Positions 19,937 to 31,029 of a stretch of DNA of 64,000 bases are shown piece after piece. Positions within the stretch are counted from its first letter, which is position 1, and each line of letters opens with the position of its first letter. Below the pieces are notes generated by a model. That model ran no database searches. It saw only the letters and a list, made by a program, of their open reading frames with translations, and had not been told where the DNA came from. The DNA lies in the NCBI RefSeq assembly GCF_030253575.1, contig NC_080567.1:33199501-33263500 (forward strand), in the 5' to 3' direction. This stretch comes from Rhododendron vialii (Eukaryota; Streptophyta; Magnoliopsida; Ericales; Ericaceae). Both the position numbers and the translations under genes were made by a program.

Positions 19937-22900
19937 TTCTTCTTTTTTTCTCGGCAAACGAAGGATTTTATTAATCTCGAAGGGGTACATCGAGGGACAA
20001 CAAAAAAGAGAAACACAAGGTGTATCTCAACAAACATAATAGAACAGCATCCAACAGAGTGTTGGATGACACACCTCAAAGAAAATTACAATTTCAGATT
20101 ATGAATCCCGTCCAAATACCCCTTAAAGTTGTCCACCGAATATAACTTGATGTCGTGCTTTGTCCTCATCCACATGGCCACCCTTGTTTTGATTAAGTCC
20201 GCCACATCCCAAACTAACATAGAAGCATTGTTGAACACACAATCGTTCCGCATCAGCCACAACAACCACAGAGTTGCATAAAGACAAGCTTCCCAAATTT
20301 CTTTCTCTAAATTCGAAAATCTATTCCCAAACCACCATGCTATTAGAGCCCCTACCGATGAAGGGCACACCCATTTAACATGCCACCAATCCACTATGCA
20401 AGACTAAACAGCCCAAGAGAATCGACTGTCTAGAAACAAGTGTTGAGGAGTTTCAAGATGTAGTGTGCAAAGGGGACATACCAGTTCTTGGGGTTCCGCA
20501 ATAATGTTTCGGCTTTGAAGAACCGACCTTGTTGCCACTCGCTCCTGAATAACCATCCATGTAAAAATTTCCACCTTTGGAGGACTTAAATTTTTCCACA
20601 AGGAACCCAACACAGAGTTCCTTAACTGATTGAAAACATCCCCACATTTATAAGCCGAGTTCACTGTATAGCATCCATCTGCAGACCAATTCCACCGCAA
20701 GCAATCAGGTTTGGATGGATTCAGAGTCACGTTCTGTAATCTTAGCTCGAGCTCCTCCTTGTGTAGATTCTCCCAGTCGAACAACCTTCTTCTGAACTTC
20801 AAATCTCATCTTCCATTAACCAACATTTCCCCCATTGAACTGACCATCTCCCCCTGCTGATCCGACGCTGAAAATAACCGTGGATATTCGTCTTTGAGAC
20901 ATTTATTCCCCAACCAGACATGGTTCCAAAATGAGGTTTCACTCCCAAAGTTCACCTGCACACGGAATACCTCCTGAACAACCCTTCCAAGGCAAGAATC
21001 ACTATCCCCAACAGAGCAAATATCCCTCCACACATTCGAGACTGAGCCAGAACTCGGAATGTATGGCAGCCAATAGTGCTGATCTAAGTTATACTTTGCT
21101 CTAGTAACTCTTACCCAAAGTGACTCCTTGTCTTTACTAAACCTCCACCACCACTTAGCTAAAAGTGCCATGTTTTGTTGCAACAATTTCTTAACCCCTA
21201 AACCCCCATTTGTTTTACTCTTGGTAATGCACTCCCACTTCACCAGATGCAGCTTTTTCTTCTCCACATGCAGTATGCCCCCCAAAAAAATGCCTTTGCA
21301 TCTTCTCTAGAGTTTTAGCCACGGCCACCGGCATTTTGGACAATGACATAAAATAAACAGGCAGAGGACTCATATTAGAGTTGAGAAGAGTAAGGCGGCC
21401 TCCAGTGGACATGCATCTACCGTTCCATACATTTAGTTTCTGTTGTGTTCTATCAATGATAGGCTCCCACGTTTTGATTCTCCGCGGATTAGCACCTAGA
21501 GGTAGGCCAGATACTTAATAGGCAGGGAATCTACTTTGCACCCCATTACATGAGCAAGGGCAGCCACATCTTGTTGTTGGACCTTAACACCACAAAGAGA
21601 GCTTTTGGAGAAATTTATCTTCAGGCCAGACATTAGCTGGAAACATCTTAATAGCCTTTTGATATTTTTCATTTCCTGCATATCATTATTACAAAAGACT
21701 ATTGTGTCGTTCGCAAATTGGAGATGAAAGATAATTACCCCGTTTCTTCCAAGCTATACTCCATTGATGATTCCCCTGGCCCTAGCCCTCTCAAGCATAA
21801 TGTTAAGAGCCTCCGCTACGATATTGAACAAAAAAAGGGATAAGGGATCTCCTTGTCTAATTCCTTTTTGAGTTTGAAATTCCTTTGTCGCCGAACCATT
21901 AATCAAAATAGACATCGAGACGGAGGAAATGCATTCTTTTATCCACTCATACCACTTCCCACCACAGCCCATCTTTCCCAACATATCTAACAAGAAACCC
22001 AAGTTCACACAGTTATAAGCTCTCTCAAAATCTAGTTTGAGAATCAAACCTCCACGGGAACTATGCTTCCAACTATGAATGGCCTCATTTGCAATGAGGA
22101 CACCATCAAGAATCTGTTTTCCCCCTACAAAAGCAGCTCAAGCCTCCCCAATTATAATTGGAAGATGTTGTTTTATCCTATTTGCTAACACCTTAGATAG
22201 AATTTTATAAATGCATCCCACCATGCTTATAGGTTTGTAGTTCTTAAAAATAGTAGGGCAGTCCACCTTAGGAATCAAAGAGATGAATGTTGAGTTTATA
22301 CCTTTGGTGAGACTTCCACTCTCATGGAATTCAGCAAAAAATTTCAGCACTGGATCTTTCAGAAAAACCCACCCTTTCTTGATAAAGGAAAAGTTAAAAC
22401 TATCCGGTCCAGGGGCCTTGAGGCTATTACAATCTTTCAATGCAACCACAATCTCCCCCTCCTCAAACTGTTTTTCAAGTTGAACTGCTACATCCGATGT
22501 CAAACGTCTGATAAACTGTCCACCCAAAGCAGGTCAAATTATCCTTTCCTCCCAAAGCAGGTCGAATTCTCCTTTCCTCTGTGAAATTAAATCTGAAATA
22601 CTCCACCGCTGCTTCCTTTATTTCTCCGGGCTCCTCTAATACTCTTCCATTCACCTTAATAGAGCCTATCATATTCCTCTTGAATCTATAGTTAGCTATG
22701 CCTTGAAAAAATCTGGTATTCTTGTCGCCCAATTTCAGCGAATTCACCCTCGACTTTTGTCTCCATAACGATGCAGAAAGTCGTGATAGTCACCAAAATT
22801 CTGTTCTCGACTTACATCTCTTTGCCTTCTCCTCCTCCGTAAGTAGGCGCTCTTCTGCTAATACATCAATTTGGTGGAGCTCAGCCTCACATTCCTGGAG

Positions 22901-23455
22901 TGCACTATTTATGTCTCCGAAATCCTCCTTTTTCCACACCCTCAGCTTGCCCTTGATCGCCCTTAATTTCTGTCCACCCATCTACTTTGACAACATCCCA
23001 CGTTTCTTTAGCAGTCCGCATACAGTTGGGGTTGGAGAGCCAAATATCCATAAATCGAAAAGGTCGAGGGCCCCAATCTCTATCATCATTTAGAAGCACG
23101 ACTGGACAGTGATCAGAAATTGGGCGTGGCAATCCCCACTGAATAATCTTAAACCGCTCCAACCATTGCTGGGATACCAAAAATCTATCTAGACGACTAT
23201 GAATGGCCTGTTGTTGATGGTTGGTCCATGTGAATTTCCTACCAATCATGGGTAAATCTACCAATCCTATATGACTGCAAAAATCTGAAAAATCCCTCAT
23301 TCCCCTCTCTATTCTGGTACAGCCAATCCTTTCGTTGATCTCTTTAATCTCATTAAAATCCCCCGCTACACACCATGGTACTTGATAGTTCACTTTTAAC
23401 CCCAGGAGCACCTCCCACAGTTCTCTTCGATTACCGAAGATCTTTCTAATTAAAA
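19937..23455 (-). mobile_element. 5'-truncated, inactivated L1-type LINE
   Basis: Minus-strand non-LTR retrotransposon. Reading from 23455 leftwards: the C-terminal part of the AP-endonuclease domain (VAGDFNEI, KFTWTNH, SDHCPVV); reverse transcriptase pieces (KAPGPDSF, NYKPISMVG, LDFERAYN, RQGDPLSLFLFN); then a C-terminal zinc-finger-like RT-associated region (KVEIFTWMVIQERVATRS, CPLC). The catalytic motif normally F/YADD reads FAND (near 21700-21715), losing an aspartate. Frame breaks and stops occur throughout, and the first part of the endonuclease is missing. The 3' end at about 19937 shows AATAAAATCC followed by an A tract (T on the plus strand). It is dead and 5' truncated; no target duplication could be fixed. 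Confidence 0.9.
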
Positions 23456-23459
23456 TATG

Positions 23460-23866
23460 GTACAGATATATTAGTAAATTTTATCTTCTTCGTATGTCAC
23501 TACCTAAGTCATACAATGCACGTGCGGGGGCAAGAGGATAGGTGCATGCGTGAGCGCATCATGAGTGCGTGTGCTATTTTAATTGGGAAAAATTTTCACT
23601 CACCTTCCCTGAGGTTTTTGAAATTGCTATGTTCTATCCTATCACCCTTATCGGCTAACGTCTATTAACGGAACAAATTGACGTACATTACTGCCCCTCC
23701 ATTAACCTCCCTTGAGAGACAACTGAGGTACCTTCATTCACTTACTGATTGAACTCATCGGATGGGCACCGTGGGCTCAACTGGACTTCACTCCATGAGG
23801 AAAATTTGTTGCTGTCAAGCAAAAGCACAAAGTGGAATGAGGGTGGCATCAAAATGGAAATATAGT
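23460..23866. other. Intergenic DNA with a possible Mutator-like terminus
   Basis: Around 23583-23660 the sequence GGGAAAAATTTTCACTCACC with GAGGTTTTTGAAATTG resembles a Mutator-like terminal repeat, but no partner end is found. Confidence 0.35.
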
Positions 23867-24029
23867 TTTTCAATTTAAAGAATTGATGTAAGGTCCATTA
23901 TAGGATTTGTAACATGTCCAATACACCTCATATTTCCAAAACATCTCTAGTCTAGTCCATTATTTTTTTTAAAGTCTCAGGTCCACTTCATTTTTTGACA
24001 AGACAAAATTGTCCCTTCATTAAACTTTA

Positions 24030-25040
24030 CGCAACCACCACCACTACCGCCGCCACCGCCCCACCACCTCCACTATCACCACCACCACGCCACCACAACC
24101 ACCACCACCACAGCCACCAACACATCCCCACGACCACTTCAACCATCACGCCACCACCACCACAATGTCGCAACATCCACCACAATTACCACCACCACGC
24201 TGCCACCAAAACCATAACCACTACCACTCCACCACCACCACCACCCCGCCCCCAACACCACCACTACCACCACGACGCAACCACCACCGCTCCACCACCA
24301 CGCCCCCACCACCACATCCACCACCACCACCACGACGCTGCCTCCACTACCACCACGACGCCCCCACCACCACCTTAACCATTATGTCACCGCCGCTGCC
24401 ACCACCACCACCACAATGCCGCAACCTCCACCACAATTACCACCATCACTACACCACCACCTCCACCACGATGCGACCACCACCGCTTCACCGCCACCAC
24501 AACCAACACGCTGCCTCCGCCACCACAATGCCGCCCTAACCACCATCTACACCACCACCACCACCACAACGCCGCAACCACCACCACTCCACCACCACTA
24601 TGCCCCCAACCCCACCACCATGCCACCACCACCACCTCAACCACCACGCCGCCACCACCACCACAATACCGCAACCTCCACTATAATTACCACCACCACC
24701 ACCACCACAACCCTACCCTCACCACCACCCCCACCATGTCGACCACCACCACGCCCCCCACCACCACCACGGCGCCACCACCTCCACCACCTCTACCACC
24801 ACCACCATTCCACCGCCACGCCCCCACCACCATCTCCACCACAAGCACCGCTCTACCACCCCTACCACCTCTATCACCATCACACCCCCACCACCACCTC
24901 AACCATCACGCCGCCGCCGCCACCACCACAATGGCGCAACCTCCACCACAACTAGCACCCCGCCCCGACCACCACCTCCACCACTACTACCATCACGACC
25001 ACAACGACCACCACAACCACGCCACCACCACAATGACCAA
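24030..25040. repeat. CCACCA-rich array (left arm)
   Basis: About 1 kb of imperfect CCA/CAC triplet repeats with scattered CCG and ATG units. Long open frames rich in Pro, His and Thr arise from the repeat and are not genes. Confidence 0.95.
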
Positions 25041-25059
25041 ATGCACTATACATACTTTT

Positions 25060-26790
25060 CGTTATATATTTAGACTGCAAATTATTAAATGAACACCAGC
25101 GCTCATGACAATTTAGACTGCAAATTTGCACTTTTAGACTGCAAATTTGTTAATCGAACACCAATACCAGAAAAAATTTAGACTGCAAATAAAGGCACTT
25201 TCGTAAACTTTGCAGTCTAAAAGTGTAAATTTACAGTCTACACAAAAATTTAGACTGCAAATTATTAAATGAATACTAACGCCAATGAGAATTTAGACTA
25301 CAAATTTGCACTTTTAGACTGCAAATTTGTTAAATGAACACCAACTCCAGAAAAAATTTAGATTGCAAATAAAGGCACTTTCGTAAACTTTACAGTCTAA
25401 AAGTGCAAATTTGCAGTCTAAATTCTCATTAGCGTTAGTATTCGTTTAATAATTTGCAGTCTAAATTTTTATGTAGACTGCAAAATTTGCACTTTTAGAC
25501 TGCAGATTTGTTAATTGAACACCAATGCCAGAGAAAATTTAGACTGCAAATTTATAGTTTCGGACTGCAAATAAAGGGATTTTCATAAACTTTGCAGTCT
25601 ACACACAAATTTACAATGCAAATTATTAAATGAACACTAACGCCAATGAGATTTTAGACTGCAAAAAGAAAATTTAGATTACAAATTTGCACTTTAAGAA
25701 TGCAAATAAAGACACTTTCGTAAATTTTGTAGTCTAAAAGCGTAAATTTGCAGTCTACACAAAAATTTAGACTGCAAATTAATAGATGAACGTAACGCCA
25801 ATGAGAATTTAGACTTTAAATTTGCACTTTTAGACTGCTAATTTGTTAATTGAACACCAACGCCAGAGAAAATTTAAACTGCAAATTTGCACTTTTCGTT
25901 TGCAAGTAAAGGCACTTTCGTAAATTTTGCAGTCTAAAAGTGCAAAATTTGCAGTCTACATACAATTTCAGGTTGCAAATTATTAATAAATACTAGCACT
26001 AATGAGACTGCAAATTGTTAAATGAACACCAACGCCAGACAAAATTTAGACTGCAAATTTGCACTTTTAGACAACAAATAAAGGCACTTTCATAAATTTT
26101 GTGTTCTAAAAGTGCAAATTAGCATTCTACGCACAAATTGAGACCGCAAATTATTAAATGAACACTAACGTCAATGAGAATTTAGATTGCAAATTTGCAC
26201 TTTTAGACTGCAAATTTATTAATTGAACACTAATGCCAGAAAAAATTTAGACTGCAAATTTGCACTTTTAGACTACAAATAAAGACACTTTCGTAGACTT
26301 TGCAGTCTATACAAAAATTTAGACTGCAAATTATTAAATGAACACTAACGCCAATAAGAATTTAGACTGCAAATTTGTTAAATGAACACCAATGCCAGAA
26401 AAAATTTAGATTACAAATAAAGGCACTTTCGTAAACTTTGCAATCTAAAAGTGCAAATTTGCTGTCTACATAAAAATTTAGACTGCAAATTATTAAATGA
26501 ACACTAACACCAATGAGAATTTAGACTGCAAATTTGTACTTTTAGACTGCAAATTTGTTAATTGAACACCAATGCCTAAGAAAATTTAGACTTCAAATTT
26601 ATAGTACTTTTAGACTGCAAATAAAGACACTTTCGTAAACTTTGCAGTTTAAAAGTGCAACTTTGTAGTCTACACACAAATTTAGACTGCAAATTATTAA
26701 ATAAACACTAACACCAATGAAAATTTAAACTGCAAATTTGCACTTTTAGACTGCAAATTATTTTCTTAAAATACTAACGCCAATGAGACA
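25060..26790. repeat. Satellite of ~180-bp units with internal dyads
   Basis: Built from TTTAGACTGCAAATTTGCAC and its reverse complement. Landmarks such as AACACTAACGCCAATGAG recur near 25091, 25271, 25633, 25788, 25985, 26161, 26340, 26499 and 26703, so the unit is about 155-205 bp (one inverted landmark near 25421 fills the gap). Each unit contains the palindrome TGCAAATTTGCA. Confidence 0.9.
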
Positions 26791-26834
26791 TCAGAAAAGC
26801 AAGTGTAACCCAAAAGGAAGGTGAATTACCAAAG

Positions 26835-27510
26835 AAGAAGTGGTGGTGGTGGAGTGATGGCGGCGACGTGGAGTGGTGTTGTTGATAGTGGAGTAGTAGT
26901 GGTGGTTGTGGTGGCGGTAGTGGCGGTGGCGGTGGCATGGTGGTCGTCATTGTGGTGGCGGTGGTGGTGGCGGCATGGTGGTGACGGTGGTGGTGGTGGT
27001 GGTGACGGCATGGTGGTGGTCATTGTGCTGGTGGTGGCGGTGTGGTAGTGGAGTGGTGGTGGTTGTGGTGGCGGCGTGGTGATTGTCATTTCGGTGGTGG
27101 TGGTGGAGTGATGGCAGTGGCGGCGGCGGCAGCGGCAGTGATGGAGTGGTGGTGGTGGTGGTTATGGTGATGGCTTGGTGGTGGTGGTAATTGTGGTGGA
27201 GGTGGCGGCGTTGTGGTGGTGGTGGTGGTTGTGACGGCATGGTGGTGGAGTGATAGCGGTGGCGATGGTGGTGGTGGTGGTAATTGTGGTGGAGGTGGCG
27301 GCGTTGTGGTGGTGGTGGCGGCAACGGCAGCGTGGTGGTGGTGGTGGGGGCGTGGTGGTGGTGGAGGTACCGGTGGTGGTGTTGGTGGCAGTGATGGTGA
27401 TGGCGTGGTGGTGGTGGTGATGGAGGTGGTGGTGGGGGCGTGGTAGTGATGGAGGAGTGGTGGTGGTGGCGGCGGCGACGTGGTGGTGGTCATTCTGGTA
27501 GTGGTGGTTA
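26835..27510. repeat. TGGTGG-rich array (right arm)
   Basis: About 0.7 kb of GTG/TGG triplets, the reverse complement in character of the array at 24030-25040. Together they make a giant inverted triplet repeat around the satellite core. Confidence 0.95.
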
Positions 27511-27709
27511 TGTGGTTGCAATAAGATCGAAAAAAATGAAAAATTATATTTTTTGTATTAGCCAAACAATGTCTTGTTTCTTTTATATATGTTATTTTTG
27601 TCATTGAAATTATTAATCGACTAAAAGTGTTAGAAATTTTAGAAGTAAATTGGGTGGGTTAAAAACATGTTATAATGGACTTATCAAAAATTCTCCCTTT
27701 TCAATTTCA

Positions 27710-28719
27710 TTTATCTGTTTGTTTTCGCACCGCACCTCAGGTGACCCGTACCCAAAAGAAATAGGGGACAGCTTCAGAACTCCTATTGAAAGAATATTCC
27801 ATGTGATAGCACAAAAAATAATAAATCTCAATGAAAAAGAAATAGGGGACAGCTTCAACTTTGCTTTCATGACGATCCCAAAATATCGCAGGATGACTTC
27901 ACTAAAAAGATTTTATGGAATAAATTTTGAAAATCAAAATCTTGGCATTGATATTCAAATCATGTTCGCTCGTGTCAGAAAGATTTCCTGCTATATCCCC
28001 ATGTCCTATTATGACATGTTCACCTATTACATAAGTTCACTTTTCTCAAATAATCCAAAATCTTTCTAGCTTTGACTTATCAAGGACTTAAAACAAAATA
28101 CAAATTGAGACTCTATGAATTCGTACGAACAAAATAAAGCAAATAGATAAGCTTTCCAAACACAAATACAAGTATCTATCACTAATCTTAAAAAAATGTG
28201 AACATTTACAAGATTTCAAAGCACCACTTAAATGGAGTACTTTTCATGTCCGTAATTTTAGAAGCAAAAGTACTAATTATGCCTGCACAATAATTTTCAT
28301 CAGAAGCCCCTCCACGTTTCAAAGCATTTTGTTTCTTCTTCTTATTTTGTAACTCAATAGATGTCTAACCTACTTCTAATGGAATGAAAAATGGATACTA
28401 CTAAGCGGTATACAGATGGGGAAGGCCTAAACGGCATCAACTATCACACCAAGTATTTACGATCTTGGCGAGAATCGAATCATCATCTTCCATATGAAAA
28501 AGTGTCATTTGACTATAAGCCCGCTGACACAATGCAAAAAGTCTTTAACATTCATCGCTTATAGTATTATTTAATTTATTCACACATCAAACAGAAAGCA
28601 TGGAAAAGAAAAGGCCCCAATAAATCATGATATTCTCTTTTATTATATGTTTACGTGGGTACCAAATAGAAAAGGCTCCTAAAATATCCATATTTTGGAG
28701 GATTAAACCGGCTGCCGCT
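27710..28719. other. Intergenic DNA upstream of the plus-strand LecRK
   Basis: A 23-bp direct repeat AAAGAAATAGGGGACAGC... occurs at 27754 and 27835. A 139-codon open frame here (27650-28069) begins without ATG and spans the transposon end, so I do not call a gene. Confidence 0.5.
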
Positions 28720-28827
28720 CAGGGCCGGCACTATTTTTTGCTATAAAGAATTTGTAATACGTGTGGTGTTTGCTTGTGTCAAAATCAACTTTTCAAAAAT
28801 AAGTAAATAATACCGGCCGGCACCCTG
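28720..28827. mobile_element. hAT-like MITE in the LecRK promoter
   Basis: A 108-bp element with inverted ends CAGGGCCGGCACTATTTTTT and CAGGGTGCCGGCCGGTATTA (second read inward from the right). It abuts the candidate TATA box of the next gene. No 8-bp target duplication is visible. Confidence 0.5.
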
Positions 28828-28834
28828 CAAATTT

Positions 28835-28840
28835 TATAAA
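28835..28840 (+). promoter_or_regulatory. Candidate TATA box of the 28974-31025 gene
   Basis: TATAAA, 134-139 bp upstream of the start codon and 8 bp beyond the MITE end. Motif and position only. Confidence 0.45.
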
Positions 28841-28973
28841 CTTTTTATTGTACATTCAGCTACCTCCCTTTTATAGCACGTTTTTCAATAAATTTTCTCT
28901 TTCATTTACTATCCATATGTTTATCGAAACTCTTTTCTGCTTTCTCGAATGGAGAATCGGCTCTGCCCCTGAC

Positions 28974-31025
28974 ATGGCGACCTGCTACTCCCAAATTCTG
29001 CTATGCAATCTGTCCATATTCTGCTTTCTTATTCCAGAAACAAAAGCACTAAATTTCAACCTGACAAGCATAGGCCCTCAATGTCAAAACGTCAACATAA
29101 CAACATTCTCAGATGCCTATATCTCATCCCAAGGCATCCAAGTCACCTCCGACGAGCAGAACACCGATTTGAAGCAAGTTACCGGTAAGGCCACTTACAT
29201 CAAACCCCTTCACCTTTGGGATAAATCCACTGGAAACTTGACAGATTTCTATACGCATTTCACTTTCGTGGTTGACTCGGACAGGCTTCCTTCTTTCGCC
29301 GATGGACTTGCCTTCTTTCTCGCTCCAGATGGGTCGAATTGCACGGCTGGTGGTGCGATGGGCCTCCCAATTGACCCAGTTACGATAGAACACACTAGCC
29401 CCTTTGTTGCTGTGGAGTTTGATTCGTACTTTGATAGCGGTTGGGACCCGGTTGATATCACTCCTGTTACTCATGTAGGCATCAGTGTCAATTCTCTTAA
29501 ATCAAATGTTACTGCTGTTTGGTACTGTAATATAACTAATGGGATAGAGAACGAGGCTTGGATTAGGTACGATTCAAGTTCATACAATCTAAGCGTAGTT
29601 TTTACTGGTTCTACTAATACTACAAGAGTGGAAGATACTATTCATCTAATTATCGATCTGAGAGATTACTTACCTGAATGGGTAACATTTGGGTTCTCAG
29701 CTGCAACAGGGGCGCTGTTTGAGAAACATAATGTTAAATCATGGGAATTCAGTTCGAGTTTGCAGGGTAATGAAGCCAACAACAATGTTAAACCTTCAAC
29801 GAAACCGGGACCAACAAGACTCTCCCCTGGAATGAAACCGGGACCAAAAAAACTCTCCCCTGGAGATTTGGCGGGATTGGTTGTTGGCTCTGGTGTTTTG
29901 GTAGGTGGGCTGGTTTTGGTTGGATTTGGCTTGTGGAAGAGAAGTAGAGCACAACAAGAGAGTAAGTTTGAATTTGAGATGTCCATGGAGAAGGAATTCA
30001 ACTCCGGTATTGGGCCGAAGAAATTTTCCTACAATGAATTATCTCACGCGACAAATTACTTTCTGGAGGAACAAAAGCTTGGAGAGGGAGGATTTGGAGG
30101 AGTTTACAGAGGTTTTCTGAGGGAATCTAACAGTAATATTGCAGTCAAGAGGATATCAAAGGGATCAAAACAAGGGAAGAAGGAGTACACATCAGAAGTG
30201 AACATCATCAGCCGTTTGAGGCACAGGAATTTGGTTCAACTCATCGGGTGGTGCCACGAAAAGAAAGAACTACTACTTGTTTATGAGTTCATGGAAAATG
30301 GGAGCTTAGATTCCCATCTCTTCACAAGGAGAAGCTTGTTGGCATGGCAAACAAGGTACAAAATTGCTCAAGATTTGGCCCTTGCGTTGCGCTATCTACA
30401 CGAAGAATGGGAGCAATGTGTCGTGCATAGGGATGTAAAATCAAGCAATGTGATGTTGGACTCAAATTTCAATGCCAAATTGGGAGATTTTGGGTTTGCT
30501 AGGCTTGTTGATCATGAAAAAGAGTCACAAACAACGATGACAGCAGGAACCATGGGCTACGTCGCACCGGAATGTGTCATCACAGGTAAAGTTAACAAGG
30601 AATCAGATGTCTATAGCTTTGGAGTCATGGCATTGGAAATAGCATGCGGAAGAAGAGCAATTTGTGACGAGGATGAAGAAGTCGAGACAGGGAGTTTGGT
30701 GGAGTGGGTTTGGGACCTCTACGGGAGGGAAAAGCTGCTTGAAGCTGCAGACTTAAAACTGGGTGAAAATTTCAATAAGCATGAAATGGAAAGATTGATG
30801 GTCCTTGGCCTCTGGTGTGCTCATCCTGACAGCAAGCGCCGGCCTTCCATAAGGGAAGCGATTCAAGTTCTTAATTTTGAGGCTCCATCGCCTTGTCTTC
30901 CACCGGCGATGCCCGTAGCAATTTATTTCACTCCGACTTTCATGGCTGACTCTTCACCTTTTCCATTATCCAACGACGACTCACACTGTTTCCAGAGGCA
31001 GCCAGATGCAATCTTCAAGGTCTAG
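28974..31025 (+). CDS. L-type lectin receptor-like Ser/Thr kinase, class IX-like
   Basis: Single-exon gene of 683 residues. ATG at 28974 opens a typical signal peptide (1-25); the open frame extends upstream without another good start. Lectin domain ~26-260 (FADGLAFFLAP, CTAGGAMGLP). The calcium/sugar-binding Asn expected after VAVEFDSY is not visible, as the next residues are FDSGWDP. A juxtamembrane linker carries an 11-residue duplication (KPGPTRLSPGM / KPGPKKLSPGD). Membrane span ~298-321; RD kinase ~366-640 with GEGGFGGVYRG, Lys392, HRDVKSSN at 485, DFGFAR at 505 (Phe for the usual Leu) and APE at 531. The tail ends at FKV. A +1 frame across the stop reads Ser-rich (SSRSSYNNVHDSSK), like family tails, so the C-terminus may have shifted frame. 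Predicted plasma-membrane receptor, close paralogue of 12015-14141 but on the opposite strand. Confidence 0.92.
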   Translation: MATCYSQILLCNLSIFCFLIPETKALNFNLTSIGPQCQNVNITTFSDAYISSQGIQVTSDEQNTDLKQVTGKATYIKPLHLWDKSTGNLTDFYTHFTFVVDSDRLPSFADGLAFFLAPDGSNCTAGGAMGLPIDPVTIEHTSPFVAVEFDSYFDSGWDPVDITPVTHVGISVNSLKSNVTAVWYCNITNGIENEAWIRYDSSSYNLSVVFTGSTNTTRVEDTIHLIIDLRDYLPEWVTFGFSAATGALFEKHNVKSWEFSSSLQGNEANNNVKPSTKPGPTRLSPGMKPGPKKLSPGDLAGLVVGSGVLVGGLVLVGFGLWKRSRAQQESKFEFEMSMEKEFNSGIGPKKFSYNELSHATNYFLEEQKLGEGGFGGVYRGFLRESNSNIAVKRISKGSKQGKKEYTSEVNIISRLRHRNLVQLIGWCHEKKELLLVYEFMENGSLDSHLFTRRSLLAWQTRYKIAQDLALALRYLHEEWEQCVVHRDVKSSNVMLDSNFNAKLGDFGFARLVDHEKESQTTMTAGTMGYVAPECVITGKVNKESDVYSFGVMALEIACGRRAICDEDEEVETGSLVEWVWDLYGREKLLEAADLKLGENFNKHEMERLMVLGLWCAHPDSKRRPSIREAIQVLNFEAPSPCLPPAMPVAIYFTPTFMADSSPFPLSNDDSHCFQRQPDAIFKV

Positions 31026-31029
31026 TTAC

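Larger units (their letters stand above)
23877..27697. mobile_element. Mutator-like element of CCA/TGG arms and a 180-bp satellite
   Basis: A 3821-bp segment flanked by the direct repeat TTTTCAATTT (23867-23876 and 27698-27707). The ends are imperfect inverted repeats: AAAGAATTGATGTAAGGTCC at the left, and GGGAGAATTTTTGATAAGTC read inward from the right, with GTCCATTATA shared exactly. Inside are a CCA-rich arm (24030-25040), a satellite core (25060-26790) and a TGG-rich arm (26835-27510). No transposase is visible. The same type of ends occurs at 58519-58945. Confidence 0.7.

Noticed and set aside
23995..25092. Long Pro/His/Thr-rich reading frames on both strands
   Set aside because: They are read through CCA triplet repeats in several frames at once; low complexity and no domain, so not genes.
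26821..27604. Val/Gly-rich and His/Pro-rich reading frames
   Set aside because: Products of the TGG array in the right arm of the element.
27650..28069. 139-codon frame between the satellite element and the LecRK gene
   Set aside because: Starts at TTG within the transposon end, crosses its target duplication and shows no motif.
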